Shown: one piece after another, positions 17,655 to 25,601 of the stretch
How the letters are laid out: every line of letters begins with the position of its first letter
How positions within the stretch are numbered: position 1 is the first letter of the stretch
NCBI GenBank assembly: GCA_016716465.1
Contig: JADJWH010000001.1
Span: 310,001 to 374,000 of the forward strand
Direction of reading: 5' to 3'
DNA: 64,000 nucleotides
DNA from: Gammaproteobacteria bacterium
GTDB taxonomy: Bacteria; Pseudomonadota; Gammaproteobacteria; SZUA-140
Made by a program: the position numbers and the translations under genes
The notes under the pieces: generated by a model
Seen by the model: the letters and a program-made list of their open reading frames with translations, nothing else
What the model was told of the DNA's origin: nothing
The model's database searches: none

Positions 17655-18467
17655 TCAAGGCTGCCCGAGCATCAGCTCCAGCACCAGTTTGCTGCCCAGA
17701 TAGGCGAGCAGCAGCGATACGAAGCCGCCCAGCGTCCAGCGGATCGCGGTCTTGCCGCGCCAGCCGAATTTCCAGCGTCCCCAGAGCAGGATGGCGAACA
17801 CCAGCCAGGCCACGAGGGAAAAGAAGGTCTTGTGCACGAGGTGCTGGGCAAACATGTCGTCGAGATAGACGAAGCCGGACACCAGCGACAGGCTCTGCAT
17901 GACGAAGCCGACGCCGATCATCTGGAACAACAGCGACTCCATGGTCTGCAGCGGCGGCAGCGCGCGGATGAATCCGCCCGGATGCTTCTCGTGCAGGTGC
18001 TTGTCCTGGATGGCGACGAGAATGGCCTGCACCGCCGCGAGCGACAGCACGCTGTAGGCCGCGATCGAGATGATGATGTGGATGTCGAGGATGTCACGCT
18101 GCGGGCTCAGGATGTGGTTGCTCGGGAAGATCTCTTCCAGGATCACGGCCGCCGCGGCGAGCGGGAAGACCGCGATGCCGAGATTCTCCAGCGGACGGTT
18201 GAAGGCGGTGAGCGAGAGCAGCAGCGCGATCAGCCAGGTGAGCAGGGACAAGGCGTTGAAGAAGCCAAAGTTTATGCCCTCCGGAGTAACCAGCTGCTGA
18301 TAGAGCACGGCGGCGTGCAGGGCGACCGCGGCGAGGGCGAGCAGCAGGATACCCCGCTTGGTGCTCCCGGACGCGGCGCCGGCACCGCCGGCGAGCCGAC
18401 GGACGAGCATGACGGCGGCGGCGAGATAGGCCGGAACGAGCAGGATGCTGGGCAGCAGGGTGTGCAT
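17655..18467 (-). CDS. ypjD: cytochrome c assembly (CcsA-like) inner membrane protein YpjD
   Basis: A 270-residue polytopic protein with about eight hydrophobic segments, the first being LPSILLVPAYLAAAVMLV. The family (PF01578-like, YpjD/CorE) is related to CcsA/CcmC heme handlers; the segment containing SLVSGFVYLDDMFAQHLVHKT near the middle-to-C-terminal part resembles that fold. It commonly neighbours ffh and corB in Gammaproteobacteria, as here, although a metallo-hydrolase gene separates it from ffh. Its specific role is not firmly known. Confidence 0.82.
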   Translation of the reverse strand: MHTLLPSILLVPAYLAAAVMLVRRLAGGAGAASGSTKRGILLLALAAVALHAAVLYQQLVTPEGINFGFFNALSLLTWLIALLLSLTAFNRPLENLGIAVFPLAAAAVILEEIFPSNHILSPQRDILDIHIIISIAAYSVLSLAAVQAILVAIQDKHLHEKHPGGFIRALPPLQTMESLLFQMIGVGFVMQSLSLVSGFVYLDDMFAQHLVHKTFFSLVAWLVFAILLWGRWKFGWRGKTAIRWTLGGFVSLLLAYLGSKLVLELMLGQP

Positions 18468-18774
18468 GGGAGGTGGATGTCGGGGTCCGGGCGCGGTCGG
18501 CGGCGATCAGGCTGCCATCCCGGCAGTATCAGGGTGTTGATTCACTGAAGAAATTCTGTCCAAGGTCGATAGTATCGTGGTATACACCTTCTCGCCCTCT
18601 CGGGGCGGGTGCGGATTTTGCTATCACCGTGACGAATTTAGCGATTTTTCCGCTCGCGGTCAAAGCAGAAAGGGAGGTCCGGGAGTGGGCTCCATTCCCG
18701 GCGGGTCAATCCGGGGCGATCGGAGACACCGGACCGGGGAGCGGTTCCGGCGGAATCGGGAAGAGAATCGATAT
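18468..18774. promoter_or_regulatory. divergent intergenic region
   Basis: This gap of about 307 bp must hold promoters for ypjD (minus) and the phosphodiesterase-like gene (plus). I see no gene, RNA or clear operator. An open frame extends the phosphodiesterase upstream to 18577, but its translation has no family character. Confidence 0.4.
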
Positions 18775-19539
18775 ATGAAACTGCGTGTATTGGGGTGCAG
18801 CGGCGGTATCGGCGGCGAGCTGCGCACGACGGCAATGCTGATCGACGACGACATCCTGATCGATGCCGGGACCGGAATCGGCGAGCTGACCCTCGACGAG
18901 ATGAAGAAGGTCCGCCACATCTTCCTCACCCATACCCATCTCGACCACATCGCCTGCCTGCCGCTGATGGTGGACAGCATGTTCCCGCACATCGTCGAAC
19001 CGATGATGATCCGCAGCCACGCCTCCGCCATCGAGGTGCTCAAGAAACACATCTTCAACTGGGCCATCTGGCCCGATTTCGCCAGCCTTCCGACCGCCGA
19101 CAATCCGGTCATGCGTTACGAACCCCTGCGCATGGGCGATGTCTGTACGCTCGACGGGCGCAGCTTCGAGATGATGCCCGTGAACCACATCGTTCCCACC
19201 GTCGGCTATCGCATCGAATGCGCGAGCGGGGTGGTGGCCTTCAGCGGCGACACCACCACCAATGACACCTTCTGGGCGGAACTGAACAAGCGCTCCCGGC
19301 TCGACGTGCTGATCGTCGAGGTTGCGTTCAAGGAATCCTTCCGCGAGCTCGCGCTCAAGTCGCGTCATTACTGCCCCTCGCTGTTGGCCGAGGACCTCAA
19401 GAAGCTCAGGCATCGTCCGCGGATCTTCCTGACCCACAACAAGCCCGGCGAGGAAGAGCTGATCTTCAGCCAGTGCCGCGAGATGATCACCGACCGCCAG
19501 CTCCAGCGCCTGACCAGCGGCCTCGTGATCGAAATCTGA
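18775..19539 (+). CDS. MBL-fold hydrolase, class II cyclic-nucleotide phosphodiesterase-like
   Basis: A 254-residue metallo-beta-lactamase-fold enzyme. The metal-binding motif HTHLDHIACLPL, a downstream His in MMPVNHIVPTVGYR, the Asp in FSGDTTTND and the late His in IFLTHNKPGEEE give the two-metal site. The pattern with EVAFKES and HYCPSLLAEDL resembles class II 3',5'-cyclic-nucleotide phosphodiesterases, so cAMP or a related nucleotide is the likely substrate, though unproven. ATG 18775 puts the first beta-strand MKLRVLGCSGG at the N-terminus, as usual for the fold. Confidence 0.8.
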   Translation: MKLRVLGCSGGIGGELRTTAMLIDDDILIDAGTGIGELTLDEMKKVRHIFLTHTHLDHIACLPLMVDSMFPHIVEPMMIRSHASAIEVLKKHIFNWAIWPDFASLPTADNPVMRYEPLRMGDVCTLDGRSFEMMPVNHIVPTVGYRIECASGVVAFSGDTTTNDTFWAELNKRSRLDVLIVEVAFKESFRELALKSRHYCPSLLAEDLKKLRHRPRIFLTHNKPGEEELIFSQCREMITDRQLQRLTSGLVIEI

Positions 19540-19643
19540 GCGGTTCCCGCCTGCTGTCCCGAATCCCCTCCGGGGTTGCGCGGAAGGTGCGCGGCCGGTG
19601 TATCATGGCCGTGATTTGACTATTCCGGACCCGATTCCAGCCC

Positions 19644-20990
19644 ATGTTCGAGAATCTCACCGAACGCCTCGGCCAGGCGTTGAAGAACCTGCGCGGCCAG
19701 GCCCGCCTGACCGACGACAACATCAAGGAGGCCCTGCGCGAGGTGCGCATGGCCCTGCTCGAGGCCGACGTCGCCCTGCCGGTGGTGAAAGAGTTCGTCG
19801 ACCGCGTGCGCGAACGCGCGGTCGGCCAGGAGATCCTGCAGAGCATGACGCCCGGACAGGCGCTGATCCGGGTGGTGCGCGACGAACTGGTCGCCGTGAT
19901 GGGGGAACACTCCGCCAGCCTCGAGCTCAATGTTGCGCCGCCGGCCGTCATCATGCTCGCCGGATTGCAGGGCTCCGGCAAGACGACTACCGCGGCCAAG
20001 CTGGCGCGCTGGATTCGCGAGCAGCTGAAGAAGAAGGTGCTGCTGGTGAGCGTCGACGTCTATCGCCCGGCAGCGATCGAGCAGCTCGAGACCCTGGCCG
20101 GAGAGGTCGGCGTCGGGTTCTATCCCTGCCGTACCGATCAGGATCCGGTGACCGTCGCGACCGCCGCCGTCGACCATGCCCGCAAGCAGTTCTTCGATGT
20201 GGTCATCGTGGATACCGCCGGACGCCTGCACGTGGACGCGGAGATGATGGACGAGGCGCGCCGGTTGCATACCGCGCTGCAGCCGGTCGAGACCCTGTTC
20301 GTGGTGGACAGCATGACGGGCCAGGACGCGGCCAACACCGCCAAGGCCTTCCATGACGCCCTCGCCCTGACCGGCGTGATCCTCACCAAGACCGACGGCG
20401 ACGCGCGCGGCGGCGCGGCGCTGTCGCTGCGCCACATCACCGGCAAACCGATCAAGTTCCTCGGCGTGGGCGAGAAGACCGCGGCGCTGGAGGTGTTCCA
20501 CCCGGAACGCGTCGCCTCGCGCATCCTCGGCATGGGCGACATCCTGAGCCTGATCGAGGAGGCGGAGCGCAAGGTCGATCGGAACGAGGCGGAAAAGCTC
20601 GCCAGGAAGCTCAAGCAGGGCAAGGGATTCGATCTCGACGACTTCCGTACCCAGTTGCAGCAGATGCGCAACATGGGCGGCGTCGCCGGCCTGCTCGACA
20701 AGCTGCCCGGGATGTCCGCCATCCCGCAGGCCTCTCGCGACCAGATCAACGACCGCCAGTTCGTCCACATGGAGGCCATCATCAACTCCATGACCCCGCA
20801 GGAACGCCGCTTTCCCGCCATCATCAAGGCCTCGCGCAAGCGCCGCATCGCCGCCGGCGCCGGCGTCCAGGTGCAGGAGATCAACCGCATGCTCAAGCAG
20901 TTCGAGCAGATGCAGCGCATGATGAAACAGATGTCGAAGGGCGGCATGAACAAACTCCTGCGCGGTTTCAAGGGTAAGCTCCCGTTTTGA
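19644..20990 (+). CDS. ffh: signal recognition particle protein Ffh
   Basis: The 448-residue SRP GTPase that targets inner membrane proteins co-translationally. The N domain is followed by the G domain (P-loop GLQGSGKTTTAAKLA, DVYRPAAIEQL, DTAGRLHVD, TKTDGDARGG) and the Met-rich M domain that binds 4.5S RNA and signal peptides (MQRMMKQMSKGGMNKLLRG). Length is normal. rpsP follows after 225 bp. Confidence 0.98.
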   Translation: MFENLTERLGQALKNLRGQARLTDDNIKEALREVRMALLEADVALPVVKEFVDRVRERAVGQEILQSMTPGQALIRVVRDELVAVMGEHSASLELNVAPPAVIMLAGLQGSGKTTTAAKLARWIREQLKKKVLLVSVDVYRPAAIEQLETLAGEVGVGFYPCRTDQDPVTVATAAVDHARKQFFDVVIVDTAGRLHVDAEMMDEARRLHTALQPVETLFVVDSMTGQDAANTAKAFHDALALTGVILTKTDGDARGGAALSLRHITGKPIKFLGVGEKTAALEVFHPERVASRILGMGDILSLIEEAERKVDRNEAEKLARKLKQGKGFDLDDFRTQLQQMRNMGGVAGLLDKLPGMSAIPQASRDQINDRQFVHMEAIINSMTPQERRFPAIIKASRKRRIAAGAGVQVQEINRMLKQFEQMQRMMKQMSKGGMNKLLRGFKGKLPF

Positions 20991-21215
20991 TCCCCCCGCC
21001 GTCGGAGCCCGAGCCATAAAGCGCGGGGAAACAGGGAGATATCCGGATTAGCGCCCGCCCGCCGGTATCCCGAGGCGTAGCAGGACAGGGTGCCGCGACG
21101 GCTTCCGGACGAGGCGTCTTTCCCGCCGGGTAATCCCGCTTCCCTTTTGGGATAAATCGCGTAAAATAATGCACTTTTTCTTGGCAGCAATACGCATACA
21201 GAGGACCGGTATCCC

Positions 21216-21467
21216 ATGGTAACCATACGACTGGCCCGCGGAGGGGCCAAAAAGCGGCCGTTCTACCACATCGTCGTGGCAGACAGCCGCAAGCCGCGCG
21301 ACGGCCGATTCATCGAGCGCATCGGGTATTTCAACCCGGTCGCCGCCGAGAACGAGCCGAAGCTGAAGCTCGACGGCGAACGGCTGAACTACTGGCTCTC
21401 GCAGGGGGCCAAGCCCTCTGAGCGCGTCAACCTGCTGGCCAAGCAAAACGCGGCTGCCGCCGCCTGA
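21216..21467 (+). CDS. rpsP: 30S ribosomal protein S16
   Basis: The 83-residue ribosomal protein begins MVTIRLARGGAKKRPFYHIV and contains ADSRKPRDGRFIERIGYFNP, both diagnostic. It heads the conserved rpsP-rimM-trmD-rplS operon. A TAAAAT box at 21162-21167 is a candidate -10; the -35 is poor. Confidence 0.98.
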   Translation: MVTIRLARGGAKKRPFYHIVVADSRKPRDGRFIERIGYFNPVAAENEPKLKLDGERLNYWLSQGAKPSERVNLLAKQNAAAAA

Positions 21468-21519
21468 GGCAGGCAGCGACGTCGTCGTTCCGCGGGGACG
21501 GCGGCGCGGGTGATTGGCC

Positions 21520-22035
21520 ATGGTGGAGCACGACACCCGGCAGGTGTTGATGGGCAGGATCGGCGGCCTCTTCGGCGTCCGCGGCTGGGTCAAGGTGCTG
21601 TCGTACGCGTCTCCACCCGAGAACCTGCTGCGCTATGACCCCTGGCAGGTACATCTGGGCGGGGCGTGGAAGACGCTCGAGGTCAACGCCGGTCGCCGCC
21701 ACGGCAAGGGCCTGGTCGTACAGCTGGCCGGCTACACCGACCGTGATCATGCATGCGAGCTGATCGGGGCGGAGATCGCGGTGGAACGGAGGCAGCTGGA
21801 GGCCCCCGCCGAGAATGAATATTACTGGACCGACCTGATCGGGTCCGAGGTCGTCAATCGCGACGGCGTGGAATTCGGTCGGGTCGATCATATGATCGAG
21901 ACCGGGGCCAACGATGTCCTGGTTGTGCGGGGTGAGCAGGGCGAGACCCTGATCCCGTTCGTGATGGGGCGCTATGTGCTCGAGGTCGATCTGGCACGGC
22001 GCCGGATCGCGGTCGACTGGGAAGCGGGGGATTGA
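21520..22035 (+). CDS. rimM: ribosome maturation factor RimM
   Basis: The 171-residue factor helps 30S head assembly and binds S19. The N-terminal RimM domain shows MGRIGGLFGVRGWVKVLSY; the C-terminal PRC-barrel shows YYWTDLIGSEVVNRDGVEFG and LIPFVMGRYVLEVDL. ATG 21520 is preferred over an upstream in-frame TTG. It lies between rpsP and trmD in the usual operon order. Confidence 0.96.
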   Translation: MVEHDTRQVLMGRIGGLFGVRGWVKVLSYASPPENLLRYDPWQVHLGGAWKTLEVNAGRRHGKGLVVQLAGYTDRDHACELIGAEIAVERRQLEAPAENEYYWTDLIGSEVVNRDGVEFGRVDHMIETGANDVLVVRGEQGETLIPFVMGRYVLEVDLARRRIAVDWEAGD

Positions 22036-22049
22036 ACGGGCGGCATCCG

Positions 22050-22850
22050 ATGCGCATCGACGTGGTGACCCTGTTCCCCGGCATGGTCGCGGAGCTGATG
22101 GGGTGGGGCATCGTCGGGCGCGCGGCCAAGGCCGGCCTCGTCGACGTTCGGACCTGGAATCCGCGCGATTACACGCGGGATGTCCATCGTACCGTGGACG
22201 ATCGGCCCTTCGGCGGCGGCCCGGGCATGGTGATGATGGTGCAGCCGCTGCGCGATGCCATCCGTGCCGCCCGCGCGGCGGCGCCGGATCCGGCGCGGGT
22301 GATCTGCCTGTCACCGCAGGGACCCCGCTTCGATCAGGCCCGCGCCCACGCGCTGGCGGAAGACGGGGCGCGGCTGATACTGGTGGCCGGCCGTTACGAG
22401 GGCATCGACGAGCGCGTGCTGGAGAGCGAGGTCGATGAAGAGCTCTCGATCGGCGACTATGTGCTGACCGGCGGTGAACTCGCCGCCGCGGTGGTCATCG
22501 ACGCGGTGACGCGGCTGCTCCCCGGGGCGGTCGGCGACGAGGATTCCGTGCGCCAGGATACCTTCGCCACGGGGCTGCTCGAGTATCCGCAGTACACGCG
22601 CCCGCGCGAGATCGACGGGCGCGCGGTGCCCGAGGTGCTGCTGCGCGGCAATCACCTCGAGATCGAGGAATGGCGTTTCAAGCAGGCCGTGCTGCGGACG
22701 CGGCGCAGGCGGCCCGAATTGCTCTCCGGCCTGGAGCTGGACAAGCAGCGGCGCCGCTGGCTGGCGGAACTGCCGGCGGAAGACGCGCGGGAACCGGAAT
22801 CGGAAAGAATGAACGGCGGGACTACAGGAACAGCAGGAGAAAGATCATGA
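22050..22850 (+). CDS. trmD: tRNA (guanine37-N1)-methyltransferase TrmD
   Basis: The 266-residue SPOUT enzyme methylates G37 next to the anticodon. MRIDVVTLFPGMV starts the protein, and the knotted SAM site shows LVAGRYEGIDERV and SIGDYVLTGGELAAAVVIDA. ATG 22050 gives the standard N-terminus. Its stop overlaps the rplS start (ATGA at 22847), so the two are translationally coupled. Confidence 0.98.
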   Translation: MRIDVVTLFPGMVAELMGWGIVGRAAKAGLVDVRTWNPRDYTRDVHRTVDDRPFGGGPGMVMMVQPLRDAIRAARAAAPDPARVICLSPQGPRFDQARAHALAEDGARLILVAGRYEGIDERVLESEVDEELSIGDYVLTGGELAAAVVIDAVTRLLPGAVGDEDSVRQDTFATGLLEYPQYTRPREIDGRAVPEVLLRGNHLEIEEWRFKQAVLRTRRRRPELLSGLELDKQRRRWLAELPAEDAREPESERMNGGTTGTAGERS

Positions 22851-23191
22851 GCAAGATAATCAGTCAGCTGGAAGCGGAGCAGATGGGGCGCGAGATGCCG
22901 GAGTTCGGCCCGGGCGATACCGTCGAGGTCAAGGTCAAGGTCAAGGAAGGACAGCGCGAGCGTCTGCAGGCCTTCACCGGCGTCGTCATCGCCAAGCGCA
23001 ACCGCGGCTTCAATTCCGCCTTCACGGTGCGCAAGATGTCGCACGGCGAGGGCGTCGAGCGCGTCTTCCAGACCTTCAGTCCGGCGATCCATTCCGTGGA
23101 AGTGAAGCGCCGCGGCGATGTCAGCAAGGCCAAGCTGTATCACCTGCGCGAACTGGAAGGGAAGGCCGCGCGCATCAAGGAAAAACTCTGA
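22847..23191 (+). CDS. rplS: 50S ribosomal protein L19
   Basis: The 114-residue ribosomal protein at the 30S-50S interface. MSKIISQLEAEQM, VKEGQRERLQAFTGVVIAK and VERVFQTFSPAIHSVEVK are family signatures. It is the last gene of the rpsP operon, overlaps the trmD stop by 4 bp, and is followed by a strong terminator. Confidence 0.98.
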   Translation: MSKIISQLEAEQMGREMPEFGPGDTVEVKVKVKEGQRERLQAFTGVVIAKRNRGFNSAFTVRKMSHGEGVERVFQTFSPAIHSVEVKRRGDVSKAKLYHLRELEGKAARIKEKL

Positions 23192-23199
23192 CGGACCGC

Positions 23200-23237
23200 G
23201 GGCGCCGGCGTCAGGACCGGCGCCCGTATTCCCTTTT
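23200..23237 (+). terminator. intrinsic terminator of the rpsP-rplS operon
   Basis: GGGCGCCGG and CCGGCGCCC form a perfect 9-bp stem around an 8-base loop, followed by GTATTCCCTTTT. It begins nine bases after the rplS stop. Confidence 0.85.
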
Positions 23238-23353
23238 GAGGGCGGCATATATTCCCGCTCCCCGCGCATTCTTGTAATCCTCATCGAATCGGTATATCTC
23301 TATTGCGTCGAAACCCCCTTCCGCGGGTTTCCCTGTCTCGATGGAGGTGAGTC

Positions 23354-23734
23354 ATGAACCTGTTCAGAATCACTCCGTTTCTGCTGGCGATCCTGCTGGC
23401 ATTCCTCGCCGCTCCGGTCTTCGCCGCTTCCGCCATCGAGCAGATGGCGGGGATCACGCTGCATCTCAATCACTATCCTTCCGACGCGGAGAAGGCCACC
23501 CTGCGCGGCATCGCGGACGATGCCTCCGCGACCGCGGGCGAACGCACCCTGGCCACCGCGCTGATGAACATGGAGCATAAGGTCGGCGGGGCGGACAGGC
23601 AGAAGCTGGAGGCGCTGGTGAAGGCGGACGGCACTCCCGCGGCGGAGCGCACCCTGGCGGAGGTGCTCCTCGGGATCAACCACAAACCCTCGGCGGCGGA
23701 CAAGGAGAAACTGCGCCCGCTGGCCGGCGGATAA
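23354..23734 (+). CDS. small periplasmic repeat protein of unknown function
   Basis: I do not recognise the family. The 126-residue product has a clear signal peptide (LLAILLAFLAAPVFAA, cleavage near residue 25) followed by about 100 residues with tandem imperfect repeats of a roughly 36-residue unit. The units share LATALMNMEHKVGGADRQKL and LAEVLLGINHKPSAADKEKL, with a first degenerate copy around ITLHLNHYPSDAEKATL. The repeats are helical and charged. A strong GGAGGTGAG at 23343-23351 precedes the ATG. It stands alone between the rplS terminator and xerD. Confidence 0.7.
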   Translation: MNLFRITPFLLAILLAFLAAPVFAASAIEQMAGITLHLNHYPSDAEKATLRGIADDASATAGERTLATALMNMEHKVGGADRQKLEALVKADGTPAAERTLAEVLLGINHKPSAADKEKLRPLAGG

Positions 23735-23843
23735 CACGGCGTGCGCGCGCTCGCGACCGACGGCGTCGGCGGGTATTCCGGAGCGACCGCCGGCCGCATG
23801 CGCCGGATCAGGCGCTGACTGCTGGTCCATGAAGGAGTCCGGG

Positions 23844-24767
23844 ATGGAGACGGCCGCCGCGCCGCCGCGATCGCCTGACGCGGATACCGCCTGTCTCGAA
23901 CGCTTTCTGGACGCCTTGTGGATGGAGCGCGGCCTGAGCCGCGCGACCCTGGGCGCCTATCGCGCGGACCTGGAAGGGCTCGCCCGCTGGCTGTTGTCGC
24001 GCGGGCGTGCCTTGACGGCGGCGGAGAGCGGCGATCTGCACGACTACCTGGCCGAACGCATTCGCGCGGGCGCGCGTCCGCGCAGCACCGCCCGGCTGGT
24101 GTCCAGCATGCGCAGGTTCTATCAGCATCTGGTACGCGAGGGGCTGGCGCGGACCGATCCGAGCAGTCGCATCGACGCCCCCAGGCTGGGGCGGCCGTTG
24201 CCCAGGTCATTGACCGAGGTCGAGGTCGAAGCCCTGCTCGCCGCGCCCGACGCGTCGGCCGCCCTGGGGCTGCGCGACCGCGCCATGCTCGAACTGCTCT
24301 ATGCGACGGGCCTGCGGGTCTCGGAACTGGTGGGCCTGAGCCTGGCGCGCGTCAATCCGCGCCAGGGCATCGTGCGCGTTCTCGGCAAGGGCGGCAAGGA
24401 GCGCCTGGTGCCGGTGGGAGAGGAGGCCCTGGCCTCGCTGGAGACCTATCTGCGCGACGCGCGCCCTGAGTTGCTCGACGGGCGGCCGTCCGATGCGGTG
24501 TTCGTCACCGCGCGTGGCGAGGGGATGACGCGCCAGGCATTCTGGCACCTGATCAAACGTTACGCGCGACGGGCCGGGATCGTCCGACCGCTGTCACCGC
24601 ATACCCTGCGCCATGCCTTCGCGACCCATCTGCTGGACCACGGCGCGGATCTGCGCGCCCTGCAGATGCTGCTGGGTCACAGCGACCTTTCCACCACCCA
24701 GATCTACACTCACGTCGCGCGCGAGCGGCTCAAGCACCTGCATGCCAGCCATCACCCGCGCGGCTGA
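23844..24767 (+). CDS. xerD: site-specific tyrosine recombinase XerD
   Basis: A 307-residue chromosome dimer resolution recombinase acting with XerC at dif. The N-terminal SAM-like domain (LDALWMERGLSRATLGAYRAD) precedes the catalytic domain with GLRVSELVGL (first Arg), VLGKGGKERLVP (Lys), HTLRHAFATHLL (His-x-x-Arg), LGHSDLSTTQIYTHV (His and nucleophile Tyr). ATG 23844 is preferred because AAGGAG lies six bases upstream; ATG 23829 lacks one. It precedes dsbC, a known neighbour pair. Confidence 0.92.
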   Translation: METAAAPPRSPDADTACLERFLDALWMERGLSRATLGAYRADLEGLARWLLSRGRALTAAESGDLHDYLAERIRAGARPRSTARLVSSMRRFYQHLVREGLARTDPSSRIDAPRLGRPLPRSLTEVEVEALLAAPDASAALGLRDRAMLELLYATGLRVSELVGLSLARVNPRQGIVRVLGKGGKERLVPVGEEALASLETYLRDARPELLDGRPSDAVFVTARGEGMTRQAFWHLIKRYARRAGIVRPLSPHTLRHAFATHLLDHGADLRALQMLLGHSDLSTTQIYTHVARERLKHLHASHHPRG

Positions 24768-24857
24768 GCCGCGCGTCCCCGGAGTGTTACGCGGGCACGA
24801 AAATCGGCGGGGGACTCTGTTATCATGTCCGCGACTCCATCCATGAGATCCGCCGCC

Positions 24858-25586
24858 ATGCCGAAGAAGCCGTTCATCGCCGCCCTCCTGTTCATTGCCT
24901 GCCTGCCGTGTGCGGGGGCCGAGGAGGCCGTGCCCGAGGCGGTGCGCAAGATGCTTTCCGCCATCATCCCCGGCCAGACCCCGGATGAGGTCCGCGCGGC
25001 GCCGACCGGCGGTTTCTACGAGGTGACCTACGGCACGGAGACGTTCTACATCAGCGCGGACGGGCGCTACCTGCTGCAGGGGGATCTGCTCGATCTCAAG
25101 ACCCAGGTCAACCTCACCGAGAAGAAACGCTCCGAACAGCGTCGCGAGCTGATGCAGGACGTGAAGCAGGAGGACGCCATCGTCTTCGCGCCGGCGGGCA
25201 AGCCGAAGTACACGGTCTACGTCTTCACCGATATCGATTGCGGTTATTGCCGCCAGCTCCACAAGGAGATCAAGCGCTACAACGATCTCGGCATCGAGAT
25301 CCGCTACCTCGCCTACCCCCGCACCGGCATCGACTCCCCGTCCTATGACAAGGCGGTTTCGGTCTGGTGCGCCGCGGACCGCAAGGCGGCGCTGACCGAG
25401 GCGAAGTCCGGCCGCCAGCCGCCTGAACGCCACTGTGACAACCCGGTCGAGGCGGAGTATAACCTCGGCGGCAAGATCGGCGTCAACGGCACCCCCACGC
25501 TGGTGTTCAGCGACGGCAGCATACTGCCGGGCTACCTCAATCCGACGCAGCTCGCCCGGTACCTGGAGACGCAGTTCTCCGACTGA
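24858..25586 (+). CDS. dsbC: thiol:disulfide interchange protein DsbC
   Basis: A periplasmic disulfide isomerase, 242 residues with signal peptide (PFIAALLFIACLPCAGAEE). The N-terminal dimerisation domain contains YEVTYGTETFYISADGRYLL; the thioredoxin-fold domain carries the active site FTDIDCGYCRQLHKEI (CGYC) and the cis-Pro loop NGTPTLVF. Length is close to E. coli DsbC. ATG 24858 places the signal peptide at the N-terminus; upstream in-frame ATGs at 24825 and 24843 are less likely. Confidence 0.95.
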   Translation: MPKKPFIAALLFIACLPCAGAEEAVPEAVRKMLSAIIPGQTPDEVRAAPTGGFYEVTYGTETFYISADGRYLLQGDLLDLKTQVNLTEKKRSEQRRELMQDVKQEDAIVFAPAGKPKYTVYVFTDIDCGYCRQLHKEIKRYNDLGIEIRYLAYPRTGIDSPSYDKAVSVWCAADRKAALTEAKSGRQPPERHCDNPVEAEYNLGGKIGVNGTPTLVFSDGSILPGYLNPTQLARYLETQFSD

Positions 25587-25601
25587 CCCTTCCCGCCGCC
25601 T

